A stretch of 60,000 bases of DNA from Liolophura sinensis (lineage: Eukaryota > Mollusca > Polyplacophora > Chitonida > Chitonidae). Below the pieces are notes generated by a model. It saw nothing but the letters and a program-made list of their open reading frames with translations, was not told the origin of the DNA and searched no databases. The stretch's first letter is position 1. The number at the start of each line of letters is the position of its first letter. The stretch is taken from assembly GCF_032854445.1 (NCBI RefSeq), contig NC_088304.1:2792001-2852000 (forward strand), read 5' to 3'. The translations under genes and the position numbers were made by a program. Positions 46,900 through 59,100 of this stretch are shown in pieces.

Positions 46900-48040
46900 A
46901 GTCTGTACACTTGGAAAATATGGTTCTCGCAAAATACGCCACTATCAAACTGTATGCTATATAACTGGAAAATATGGTCCTCGTATAATATACCATTACC
47001 AAACTGTATGCTATATAACTGGAAATTATGGTCCTCGTAAATTACGCCATTACCAAACTGTATGCTATATAACTGGAAAACATGGTCCTCGTATAATACA
47101 CCATTACCAAACTATATGCTATATAACTAGAAAATATGGTCCTCGTATATTACACCATTACTAAACTGTATGCAGTATTACTGGAAAATATAGCTCCCAT
47201 ATAATAGACTATTACAAAACTGTAAGCTATATAACTGGAAAATATGATCCTCGTATAATACACCATTACCAAACTGTATGCTACATAACCGGAAAATATG
47301 GCTCCCGTATATTACACCATTACCAAACTGTATGCTATAAAACTGGAAAATATGGTCCTCGTATAATACACCATTACCAAACTATATGCTATATAACTGG
47401 AAAGTATGGCCCCGCATAATGCACCATTACCAAACTGTATGCTATATAACGGGAAAATATGGTCCACGTATAATACACCATTACCAAACTGTATGCTATA
47501 TAACTGGAAAATATGGTCCGCGTATAATACACCATTACCACACTGTATGCCATATAACAGGAAAATATGGTACTCTTACAATACACCATTAGCAAACTCT
47601 GTGTTATATAATTGAGAAATATGCTCCTCTTACAATATACAATAACTCACATACTCTATCCTATATAATTGGGAAATTTCGTCCTCGCTCAATATACCAC
47701 TGTCAAATTGAATGCTATATAATTTGGAGCGTCTGTCAGCAACATGCGGATGGTCGTGGGTTTCCCCCAAGGACTGTCCGGATTCCTACCAAAACGCTGG
47801 CAACCTTTGTTTACGTGAAATATACCATACACCAAATAAATAATTAACTATATGACCGGGAAATATGTACCTACTACAAAATACCACTTTCACAGTGCGT
47901 GCTAAATAACTGTGAAATATGGCCTTCGTAGAAAATACCTCTGGAATCTCTCAGCTCTCGTACAACATACGACTCCAAAGCTGTATGCTGTGTACTTTGG
48001 ATATGGCTTTCCCAAACTATATGTTTTATAACTTGGAAAA
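46900..48040. repeat. 54-bp tandem repeat, interrupted by a SINE
   Basis: Units carry 'ccaaactgtatgctatataa', 'ctggaaaatatggtcctcgt' and 'ataatacaccatta'. The core runs to about 47600 and diverged units continue on both sides of the SINE at 47727-47845. The period equals 18 codons, so frames such as 46847-47164 and 47389-47595 stay open on both strands without being genes. Confidence 0.9.
47727..47845 (+). mobile_element. SINE family A fragment inside the 54-bp array
   Basis: 'gtctgtcagcaacatgcgga', 'tggtcgtgggtttcccccaa', ending 'caccaaataaataa'. Array sequence resumes directly after it ('actatatgaccgggaaatat'). Confidence 0.75.
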
Positions 48041-48107
48041 CTGATCTTCGTCAAATAAATCATTCCCAGTCCAGATTATGTTGGCTTTCTTGCCGGGCGT
48101 AGGATTA

Positions 48108-48235
48108 AGGTCATCCAGCAATCTGCGGATGGTCATGGATTTCAACCAGGCACTGTCCGATTTCCTGTCGCCACATAATGTCCACGGTCGTATAAGTAAA
48201 ATATTCTGGATGACTGGTACGGCGTAAAATATCAA
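48108..48235 (+). mobile_element. SINE family A fragment
   Basis: 'ccagcaatctgcggatggtc', 'ggtcgtataagtaaaatatt', 'ggtacggcgtaaaatatc'. Confidence 0.75.
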
Positions 48236-48257
48236 CCATATCAACTCTGAGCTAAAC

Positions 48258-48285
48258 AACTCGGAAATGTGGTAATTTCCGAGTT
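48258..48285. other. Perfect 11-bp inverted repeat
   Basis: AACTCGGAAAT, loop gtggta, ATTTCCGAGTT, followed by a short T run. Could be a snap-back junction or chance; no gene is attached. Confidence 0.6.
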
Positions 48286-48337
48286 TTTAGTAAGCCCTTC
48301 TCACTTACAAAATGTGCTCAAACTTGCCTCATAATCA

Positions 48338-48474
48338 AGGATTCAGCTGGTGGACTAAGAAACGTCTACGAGGCCAGCTTTCTTTGCATTGTTTTAATAT
48401 TGTTGTTTATGAAATGTGTTGAAAACAAAGCATTTAGGGTCATTCTAGATCACAGACGTCTAATAAATTGTACA
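48338..48474 (+). repeat. Dispersed repeat family R, copy C
   Basis: 'ggattcagctggtggactaa', 'gaggccagctttctttgcat', 'tgttttaatattgttg', 'gaaaacaaagcattt', ending 'cacagacgtctaataaa'. Confidence 0.6.
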
Positions 48475-48587
48475 TGTTGGTAGCATCGCCATTCTAGATC
48501 ACAGACGTCTAATAAATTGTACATGTTGATAGCATCGCCATTCTAGATCACAGACGTCTAATAAATTATACATGTTGATAGCATCGC
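48441..48587 (+). repeat. 49-bp tandem triplication of the end of repeat R copy C
   Basis: 'cattctagatcacagacgtc' starts units at 48441, 48490 and 48539, nearly identical over 49 bases each. The first unit is the natural 3' end of copy C. Confidence 0.93.
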
Positions 48588-48937
48588 TGCACTATCGAAT
48601 TCTCCATAAATAATGCTGCGAGAGGACAATAGCCCGGATTTCAACAGTTACGTGGGTAACAAATTTGTTTTTATTTGATCAATTTGTGCGACTGAAATGG
48701 AACAATATATAACTGGATAATGTTCGGCCTTTGGACGGTAGACCAGACCCTACCTTGTCACCTACACAGTGAACTCCGCCATGACCTTTGCTTAACTCTT
48801 GCTGGTCGCACCCCGCGATTCTCAATTGTTTACGTACCGGTGTTGTATCATTGTTAGTTGGGTACTAAATGATAGCATCGCCGTTGAGACAACGAGTGAA
48901 GCATCATACGTTCAATATCATCGATATTATACCACAC

Positions 48938-49040
48938 ATTGGCTGAGTTTTATTGGTTAATCCGCAGTTGTTTTGTTTGGCTTGGTGTGGCTACCGTCCT
49001 AAGATCGTATAAAGACTGATCCATTTTAGATGCACACACA
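48938..49040 (+). promoter_or_regulatory. Candidate core promoter: two inverted CCAAT boxes and TATAAAG
   Basis: ATTGG at 48938-48942 and 48952-48956, then TATAAAG at 49008-49014. Spacing fits a normal TATA promoter with start near 49040. Confidence 0.38.
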
Positions 49041-49238
49041 CGAAAGTGGATGCAGTACTATCTTTAGCAAGGGGTTTGAAGCTTTAGCGTTCTTGGACAG
49101 AAACTTCTGTTTGTTGATTTTCATTTAGAGTGTACAAGTATCGGATTCAGAACTGAACCGAAGTGACCGAGTATTGTAGAAGTATACCAAGTGTGAGAGT
49201 GTCCACGGAGCTGGCCTGGGACCGGATAGGATGGGGGG

Positions 49239-49325
49239 ATGCCATCAAATCTCATCGGCCTGGAACAAGTTACATTTTCGCCTGAAATAGACGACCATTC
49301 AGAGGATCGTTGTCAACTGGTAAAG
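49239..49325 (+). CDS. Candidate first coding exon behind the TATA promoter
   Basis: ATG at 49239 opens 29 codons (begins MPSNLIGLEQVTFSPEIDD) and ends at CTGGTAAAG|gtatga (49325/49326), phase 0. A strong acceptor ('attctaatctctcag') ends at 49631. Splicing there would add 19 codons and a stop, giving a 48-residue product. A second ATG eight bases upstream, in another frame, would compete. I do not recognise the sequence, and the true second exon could lie elsewhere. Confidence 0.25.
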
Positions 49326-49766
49326 GTATGACGGTTTCCCATTTCAAAAGTCTGTTGACATTGTCACATGACTAGGTACGATAGCGATACAACAAAGCGA
49401 CAGAGCAATAGTGCGCCAAATGCTTTACTGTCGACATCCACGCTTGTCACTGCGATACCTTGCATTACATCTCGAGTTATGTTCAGATTCTCCTGTAGTA
49501 AAAGGTACATCGAGGAGCAAAACTATGAAACACAATAACTTATAATTTATGAGGTAATTCTTTTATAAATGTAAACGCAGTTTGTCTTAAAACAGGAAAC
49601 TGGATTTTATTTTATCATTCTAATCTCTCAGATGTCCACAATGTTGTGTTTGTATCGCATTTTGATTTCTCATCTTTTGGCACCTGTTTAATTCTGTGTT
49701 TTGCATTATGTTAATGGCTATGGAGTTTAATTTCGAAGCAGGGATCTTGGCATGTAAGAACTGACA

Positions 49767-52700
49767 CTCAGGTGTCATGTAGACAGTCGTGACTGTACCC
49801 CACTCAGGTGTCACGCTAACACACGTGAATGTACAATACTCAGGTGTCACATAGACAGTCGTGACAGTACCACACACAGGAGTCATGTAGACAGCCGTGA
49901 CTGTATAACACTCAGGTGTCATGTAGACAGTCGTGACTGTACAACACTCAGTGTCATGTAGACAGTCGTGACTGTACAGCACTCAGGTGTCATGTAGACA
50001 GTCGTGACTGTACAACACTCAGGTGTCATGTAGACAGCCGTGTCTAAGGTGTCACGTAGACAGCCGTGACTATACAGCACTCAAGTGTCACTTATACATC
50101 CGTGACTGTACTAAATCCAGGTATCATATAGACAGCCATATCTGTAGGATTCTAAAGTGTCATGTAGACAGTCGTGAATATACAACACTCAGGTATGATG
50201 TAAGCAGTCGTGACTGTACAACACTCGGGTGTCATGCAGACAGCCGTGACTGTCCGGTATCCTGGTGTCATGTAGACAGCAGCGACTGTATAACACCCAG
50301 ATGTGAAGTAGACAGCCATGAATGTACAGCACTCAGGTGTCACGCAGACACGCGTGAATGTACAATACTCAGGTGTCACGTAGACAGCCATGGCTGTACC
50401 AGACACAGAAGGCATGTAGACAGCCGTGAATCTACAATACTCAGGTGTCACGTAGACAGTCGTGACTGTACAACACACATAAGTTATGTAGACAGCCGTC
50501 TCTGTAGGACACTAAGGTGTCACGTAGACAGCCGTGACTGTACAGCACTCAAGTCTCACTTATACATCCGTGACTGTACAAAACCCAGGTGTCATATAGA
50601 CAGCCGTGTCATGTAGACAGTCGTGACTGTACAACACTCAGGTATGATGTAAGCAGTCGTGACGGTATAACACTCAGGTGTAATGTAGACAGCCGTGACT
50701 GTACAGCACTCAGGTGTCACGTAGACAGCCGCGACTGTATAACACCCAGGTGTGATGTAGACAGACATAAATGTATCACACTCAGGTGTCATGTAGACAG
50801 TCGTGACTTTACAACATTCAGGCGTCATGCAGACATCCATGAATATACAGCACTCAGGTGTCACGCAGACACACGTGAATGTACAATACTGAGGTGTCAC
50901 GTAGACAGTCGTGACTGTACCACACACAGAGGTCATGTAGAAAGCCGTCACCGTATGACACTCAGGTGTCATGTAGACAGTCGTGACCGTACTACACTCA
51001 GGTGTGATGTAGACAGTCGTGACTGTATAACACTCAGGTGTCATGTAGACAGCCGTGACTGTTCAACACTCAAGTGTCATGTAGACACTTGTGACTGTAC
51101 AACACACAAGGCTCATGTAGACAGTCGTGACTGTACCACACTCAGGTGTCATATAGACATCCGTGACTGTTTAACATTCAGGTGTCATTTAGACAGTCGT
51201 GATTGTACCACACTCAGGTGTCATGTAGACAGTCGTGACTGTACCCCACTCAGGTGTCACGCAGACACACGTGAATGTACAATACTGAGGTGTCACGTAG
51301 ACAGTCGTGACTGTACCACACACAGAGGTCATGTAGAAAGCCGTCACCGTATGACACTCAGGTGTCATGTAGACAGTCGTGACTGTACCACACTCAGGTG
51401 TGATGTAGACAGTCATGACTGTATAACACTCAGGTGTCATGTAGACAGTCGTGACTGTTCAACACTCAAGTGTCATGTAGACACTTGTGACTGCACAACA
51501 CACAAGGCTCATGTAGACAGTCGTGACTGTACCACACTCAGGTGTCATATAGACAGCCGTGACTGTTTAACATTCAGGTGTCATTTAGACAGTCGTGATT
51601 GTACCACACTCAGGTATCATGTAGACAGTCATGACTGTATAACACTCAGGTGTGATGTAGACTGCCGTGTTTGTAGGACACTGTGTCACGTAGACAGTCG
51701 TCACTGTACAGCACTCAGGTGTCACGTAGACAGTCGTCACTGTACAGTGCTCAGGTGTCTTCTAGACAGTCGTCACTGTACAACACTCAGATCTCATGTA
51801 GACAGCCGTGTCTGTAGGACACTAAGGTGTGACATAGACAGCCGTGACTGTACAGTACTCAAGTCTCATGTATACATCCATGACTGTACAAACCCAGGTG
51901 TCATGTAGACAGCCGTGTCTGTAGGATACTAAGGTGTCATGTAGACAGTCGTGACTGTACAACACTTAAGTATGATGTAAGCAGTCGGGACTGATTGTAT
52001 AACACTCAGGTGTCATGTAGACAGCCGTGACTGGACACACTCAGGTGTCATGGAAACAGCCATGAATGTACAGCACTCAGGTGTCACTCTGACACACGTG
52101 AATGTACAATACTCACGTGCCATGTAGACAGTTGTGACTGTACCACACTCAGGTGTCATGTGGACAGTCGTCACTGTTTAACACTCAGGTGTCATGTAGA
52201 CAGCCGTGTCTGTAGGACACTAATGTGTCACATAGACAGCCATGACTATACGGCACTCAAGTCTCATGCATACATCTGTGACTGTACAAACCCAGTTGTC
52301 ATGTAGACAGCCATGTCTGTAGGATACTAAGGTGTCATGTAGACAGTCGTGAATATACAACACTCAGGTATGATGTAAGCATCATACTGTACAAAACGCA
52401 AGTGTTATGTAGAGAGGCATGACTGAACAAAACGCAGGTGTCATGTAGACAGTCGTGGCTGTACCACAATCAGATGTCATGTAGACAGCCGCGACTGTAT
52501 AACACCCAGATGTGATGTAGAGAGCCATGAATGTATAACACTCAGGCGTCATGTAGACAGCCGTGACTGTACAACACTTAGGTATCATGTAAACAGCCAT
52601 GAATGTACAGCACTCAGGTGTCACGCAGACACACGTGAATGTACAATACTCAGGGGTCATGTAGATAGTCGTGACTGTATAACACTCAGGTGTCATGTAG

Positions 52701-53282
52701 ACAGTCGTCACTGTACCACACTCAGGTGTCATGTGGACAGTCGTGACCTTACCATACTCAGGTGTGATGTAGACAGCCGTGGCTGTTGGATACTAACGTG
52801 TCACGTAGACAGTCGTCACTGTACAGCACTCAGGTGTCTTGTAGACAGTCGTGACTGTACAACACTCAAGTCGCACGTATATATCCGTGACTGTACAAAA
52901 CCCAGGTGTCGTATAGATAGCCGTGTCTGTAGGATACTAAGGTGTCATGTAGACAGGCATGATTGTACAACACTCAGGTATGATGTAAGCAGTCAGTTGT
53001 CACTGTACAACACTCAGATGTCATGTAGGCAGCCGTGACTGTCCGGTATTCTGGTGTCATGTAGACAGTCTTGACTGTACAACACTCGGGTGTCATGTAG
53101 ACAGCCGTGTCTAAGGTGTCACGTAGACAGTCGTGACTGTACAGCACTCAAGTGTCACTTATACATCCGTGACTGTACCAAATCCAGGTGTCATGTAGGC
53201 AGTCTTGACTGTATAACATTCGTGTGTCATGTAGACAGTCGTGACTGTATAACACTCTGGTGCCATGTAGACAGTTGTCATG
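49767..53282. repeat. 36-bp satellite, about 98 units
   Basis: Unit: 'gtgtcatgtagacagtcgtg' followed by 'actgtacaacactcag'. Each unit holds two inverted repeats, ACAGTC-gt-GACTGT and ACAC-tcag-GTGT. A block of 11 units (396 bp) is duplicated: 'cacgcagacacacgtgaatg' lies at 50862 and again at 51258 with the same neighbours. Because 36 is a multiple of 3, long frames stay open on both strands (for example 50589-51908 plus and 50592-51044 minus, 12-residue periods). Confidence 0.95.
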
Positions 53283-54450
53283 ATATTTAAATGCTGTAAT
53301 ACATTACGCCAGCCATGTAGAACAATACGCTATTTACAGCCATCAGCACTTGAAGTTTCGTACCCATTAGGCGCTGATCTGTAGAGGCATTATTCTAATT
53401 ATGTAGTGCACAACTCACGTAACTAAGCCTAGACAATGTTTAGTACCTCACCTTTAGTAAGTCACCTAGATGTTGTTAAAGTCAGCCAGGTAATCAGTTA
53501 TTCTTGATATAGGGAAATTTCACCGAAGGAACACTTCATTTCCCTCATTGTTCTCCATTCTAAGCTGTGTTGATGCATAGATTATTTATCCCAATATTTG
53601 CCTCTGCTCTGAGCGCCCTGGGCAAGCCTTGTTCAATAGACTGCGTTGTGGAATGCATTTTGGTGAGCCTTCATCACGCCATCTTTATTTTGTTAGGGCG
53701 TTCACTGGGTAAGATAGTGTTGGCCTCTATGAATACAAAATCCCATTAATATACTAAAAGGTAGTTAACGTATTGTTTCCTTCCATCCGGATGTTTAGGA
53801 ACCAAACAACTTCGTCACAAAGACTATTTGTTCTTTTCCAAAGATATTATGCCACGCAAATGTGTACTCAGAACTATGAGGAAGTTTGCGCTTCTGAGAA
53901 AAAAAATCCCAGCGCAATGTGGTCTAAGGTTATTGGAATACGTGCATGACAGGCTTGCTAGTAGAGAGAAAGAGCAGGTATCAAACAAATAAACTGATGC
54001 TTTTGTTTGTATAGATTTATTTCCAGGCGGAATTCAACAGACATAATTCATGTATTAAGCCAACAATACACTGTCACAAAATAAAGCGTTCTTATCCCGG
54101 TGGAAGTATACCCATTGTCCATGTCCCTCTATGTGGTAATGTTAGCTTCGGGGTCTGGAACAGTTTCTTGTGTGTTTCTGAGAAAAGCGTACGGAATAGC
54201 CTGAACAAACTGTTAGACTGGCCCATTCATCGGGACCTTACTCTCTGAGAGTAATTATAACTAGAAACCTCAGGTCATGACTTTATTCCTGAAAAAGATT
54301 TCCTTTGTTTAAGTCTTTTTATTTTTCCATCAAAAAAATGGCGAAATGGATAAGATGTGCGCCTGTGCGGAAGTTTGGTTTTGTTTCCGTCGTCAATATG
54401 GCTCCATACATGGACCTAATTGGGTTGATAAGGATAGATTCACCCGTGGC
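53283..54450. other. Intergenic between two arrays
   Basis: A small frame from 53573 (58 codons, with a signal-peptide-like start and three Cys) is noted but not called. Nothing else is supported. Confidence 0.35.
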
Positions 54451-55850
54451 ACACTGAGAGACACCAGCACATATCACACTGAGAGACACCAGCACATGTC
54501 ACACTGAGAGACACCAGCACATGTCACACTGAGAGACACCAGCACATGTCACACTGAGAGACACCAGCACATGTCACACTGAGAGACACCAGCACATGTC
54601 ACACTGAGAGACACCAGCACATGTCACACTGAGAGACACCAGCACATGTCACACTGAGAGACACCAGCACATGTCACACTGAGAGACACCAGCACATGTC
54701 ACACTGAGAGACACCAGCACATGTCACACTGAGAGACACCAGCACATGTCACACTGAGAGACACCAGCACATGTCACACTGAGAGACACCAGCACATGTC
54801 ACACTGAGAGACACCAGCACATGTCACACTGAGAGACACCAGCACATGTCACACTGAGAGACACCAGCACATGTCACACTGAGAGACACCAGCACATGTC
54901 ACACTGAGAGACACCAGCACATGTCACACTGAGAGACACCAGCACATGTCACACTGAGAGACACCAGCACATGTCACACTGAGAGACACCAGCACATGTC
55001 ACACTGAGAGACACCAGCACATGTCACACTGAGAGACACCAGCACATGTCACACTGAGAGACACCAGCACATGTCACACTGAGAGACACCAGCACATGTC
55101 ACACTGAGAGACACCAGCACATGTCACACTGAGAGACACCAGCACATGTCACACTGAGAGACACCAGCACATGTCACACTGAGAGACAGCAGCACATGTC
55201 ACACTGAGAGACACCAGCACATGTCACACTGAGAGACAGCAGCACATGTCACACTGAGAGACACCAGCACATGTCACACTGAGAGACAGCAGCACATGTC
55301 ACACTGAGAGACACCAGCACATGTCACACTGAGAGACACCAGCACATGTCACACTGAGAGACACCAGCACATGTCACACTGAGAGACACCAGCACATGTC
55401 ACACTGAGAGACACCAGCACATGTCACACTGAGAGACACCAGCACATGTCACACTGAGAGACACCAGCACATGTCACACTGAGAGACACCAGCACATGTC
55501 ACACTGAGAGACACCAGCACATGTCACACTGAGAGACACCAGCACATGTCACACTGAGAGACACCAGCACATGTCACACTGAGAGACACCAGCACATGTC
55601 ACACTGAGAGACACCAGCACATGTCACACTGAGAGACACCAGCACATGTCACACTGAGAGACACCAGCACATGTCACACTGAGAGACACCAGCACATGTC
55701 ACACTGAGAGACACCAGCACATGTCACACTGAGAGACACCAGCACATGTCACACTGAGAGACACCAGCACATGTCACACTGAGAGACACCAGCACATATC
55801 ACACTGAGAGACACCAGCACATGTCACACTGAGAGGCACCAGCAAGTGTC
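54451..55850. repeat. 25-bp minisatellite, exactly 56 units
   Basis: Unit: 'acactgagagacaccagcac' plus 'atgtc'. Nearly all units are identical. Exceptions: the first and the third from last read atatc, three units carry cagcagcac for caccagcac at 50-bp spacing (about 55181-55290), and the last is diverged. Non-coding: 25 is not a multiple of 3. Confidence 0.97.
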
Positions 55851-55852
55851 CC

Positions 55853-55985
55853 ACGTTCGTCAGTGACTTACCGAAGGTCAATGGTTTTAACCAGGTATCC
55901 GAGTTTGCTCCACTCTGAAACCTGACCGCCACATCGTATGTAAAAATGATTGAGTGTGGCATTTAAACAATCAATCGATCAATCT
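55853..55985 (+). mobile_element. Degenerate SINE family A end
   Basis: 'ggtcaatggttttaaccagg', 'gaccgccacatcgtatgtaa', 'gattgagtgtggcatttaaa', then a CAATCGAT tail. Confidence 0.45.
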
Positions 55986-56058
55986 GAAAAGAATTCAGGC
56001 TTTGCAAGTGAAAATACAAAAAATCTGTTTCAGAGGTGATATTCCATCCGAATGAACG

Positions 56059-56122
56059 ATGGCATCTCAGTTTTACACGCGAGTGTGTGGACTTCTAATG
56101 TTGCAGGGGACCATGATTGAAG
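56059..56122 (+). CDS. Lectin gene exon 1 (signal peptide)
   Basis: ATG in a strong context (AACGATGG) opens MASQFYTRVCGLLMLQGTMI and ends GAAG|gtgagt at 56122/56123. The single leftover G plus CT of exon 2 gives Ala22. The hydrophobic stretch V9-I20 fits a short signal peptide. A possible acceptor ('aaatctgtttcag') lies about 30 bases upstream, so the 5' UTR may be spliced. Confidence 0.75.
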
Positions 56123-59100
56123 GTGAGTGGATGTAACTGGGTCTTTATCCTCATTTAAACCCTTACCAAAGGCAACAAGTTCTGCCCACAACTGATTGAT
56201 AAAAATCGACCATGTAAATAGCTCTTTGTAAAATTTGCAACAACAGGAAGAGAAGTCCTCACGTTTTAGAGAAACAGAAACCGACTGTTTCTACTACAGT
56301 TTGACACTTTTGTTTTACTTGTACCTTGTTGTGGACTTAAGGGCGAAAACAAAAAAGTCATACTCACTGTTTTTTGGTTTAAGAAGAAATTAGATTCATT
56401 CATTTACCACGTGCTTTCACTCAACCAAGCTTATGGAATTGTTTATTATTTATTTATTTTGCTAGTGTTTTACGCCGCACTTAAGAATAGGAAATTGTCA
56501 TCATTAACCAAAACTGAGCTGTTCCAGATAGCAACAGTACGTGAAATCAATATTCACATTTATAGTATACAACTTTGATTATATTCCTTCTGTCAGGTGA
56601 CATCATGTCTGCTTACGAACCACAACGTCACAGTCAAACATTTGTCTCATTTAATTGATGGCACAAAAATTTGGGCGAAACCCTAAAAAAGCTCAATTCC
56701 AAAATATGGTAATTAATGTTAGTGGAACCCGATTTGAAGTGAGACGCGCTGATTCCACGCACCGGACCGATCACCTTATTCTGTCATTCATGCCCTGCTC
56801 GCAAATTTTTTGCTTACATTTCAGAAAGTTGAAATGACAATGTGACCCTTGTATATTAAGCATAATATAATACAAATAATATTTGACATTGAAATACTTT
56901 CAGTTTTACAAAAACCTCTGAATCTGCAAAGATCTACGGATTTATAAAAGCCCCGGAAACTGCCCATATAACAAAATACTCCGCATTTACGAAAAACACG
57001 GATTCAAAAGGTGATAAATTTTCCCTTTATATTTGGCGATAAAAAGAGTTTAACGTTTTGTCTATATTCACTGATCATCAAATTTTATTTGATCTTAGAA
57101 ATGAGCTGCATAGGTTCTAAATATAATAGCATAATAATGATTACATGTTTCACGTGTGCAATATAAAACGTGTGCAATATAAATCGTGTCCAATACAATA
57201 ACGTGTACTTCACATTTATTTAACACATATTTGTGTTGGGGTGACACATTTACATGTATGTCTTGAATGAAAACAACATAAGCGGCTGTGTTAGATTTCA
57301 GTGTGAGTGTTCTTTTTGTGTATAAATGAAATATTTTCGAGTACGGCGCAAAACACAAACCAAAATAAATAAGGAAATACTTATATATGTGAAATTGCAG
57401 CTGTCTACAAGTTCACAGTGGACGACCGGAGCTACATATACTTCCCAGAGAATGTCCCATACCTCAGGGCCATGACGCTTTGCAGTCAGGAAGGATTTCA
57501 TCTGGCGTTCTTCGAAACGCCCAGCGAGGCTCAGAAGGTCCATGCAAAAGTCTCTGATAATCGTAAGTAACCTATACCTATCGGAAAACCCATTGTGTAT
57601 CTCAAACCTTTTTTTTATGTCAAAGCCAATGTGTATCTTTTTCCTCCCACAATAATGCTGACCGCAGCTGTTGTAGAAGAGAAATATTCTTGAGTAGGTC
57701 GTAAAACACCAATCAAATAAATAAATGTTTATCTCGAGCCCAACGTGTATCTCAAATTCAATATGTGTCTCAAACCCAATGGTTATCTCAAACCCTATGT
57801 GTATCTCAAACCCTATGGCTACCTCAAACCCATTATGTATCCCAAGACCAATGTGTATCTAAAACTCAGTGTGTATCTCAATCCAATATGTATCTCAAAT
57901 CCTGTGTATCTCAGGTCATATGTGTACCTCAATTCCAATGTGTATCTCAAAATCTATGTGTATCTCAAACCAGGTGTGTATCTCAAACCAGGTGTGTATC
58001 TCAAACCTAATGTGTATCTCAAACCCTATGTGTATCAGTATTGTTATCACTGTGATAAAATTTAACAGCTTTACTTAATACTCTGACGAGGGACTTGAGG
58101 GATAATGTACGACATAAGGGCATAAACATACAGATACTCACGTAAGTTCAATCTCACTCAAGTACAAAAAACGGACAAAACACAGGTTTCGTTCTCAGTT
58201 ATCCCTTGTTTTCAATTTTTTCAGGTGATCCGTATTGGATCGGTTTGATCCGAGAGAGTAAAACCAAGACCAATTCGCTCTGGAGATGGTCGTCTTCTTT
58301 GTCGCCAGTCACTGGTCAGGAGTTGACCTATTTCACGTTGTACGACAACGGGGAGAGGACCCAGTCCGATAAGGACAAAACATTTGTAGACGCCGACAAG
58401 TGGGTCTCAGAGGTGGACTCTGCCACAAAAGCGTACGTTTGCGAAGAACAGAGTAAGTTTTAAATTAGTTCCGATTAGAATGAAGCCATATCCGGTTCTC
58501 GGTTATGACTGCTGGAAGACAACTAAACTTTGGCCATAGAAGTTATGCGTTCGAACCCAGCAACCGCAGGTTTAGTGGGTGCGGTAAGTCAGGAGTGTCT
58601 CAGGTATTTTACAAGATGGGCTGTTGTCTACTCTTGGCTCGGCACGATTTCCTCCACATATAAACTGGATCACAGTTATATCAATGAGATTCAGGAATAT
58701 ATTCAGGAAATATATTCAGGAAAAAATACCATTAACCAGCTAAATAAATGAATAAGTATTAAGTAAATGAATGAATTAATAGAAATGCGAATGTGGTGTT
58801 CTTAAGATATATTTCTTGTTACAATAAATTTCAAGAAGAGTGTAACGCGCTGAGGAAAGGGTGACAGTTTCTTTAGTTTGGATGAGGAAAAGAAAGAAAA
58901 GTTTTCTTAGCATACTGAAGCTCACTGACAAACTGGATTCTTGCTTCACACTAAAAACTGGTGGCTATCACATTCACTTCAAAGCAATGAGCGCTGTAAG
59001 ACAAACATTGCATATAGTATTGTATATTTCCACAGACTTACAGACAAGTACAGAGAAAACTACGATAGGGAAGAAAAGTACACCACAGTCGATAACGACA

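Noticed and set aside
50589-51908. 439-codon plus-strand frame with 12-residue Cys-rich repeats
   Set aside because: It opens with GTG, not ATG, and lies wholly within the 36-bp satellite. Equivalent long frames exist on the other strand. It is a consequence of the unit length being a multiple of 3.
53573-53749. 58-codon frame with a signal-peptide-like start and three Cys
   Set aside because: Short, no family match, and two donor-like sites inside make any product guesswork.
54451-55850. CRISPR-like regular repeat
   Set aside because: Units follow each other directly with no spacers, in an animal genome; it is a minisatellite.
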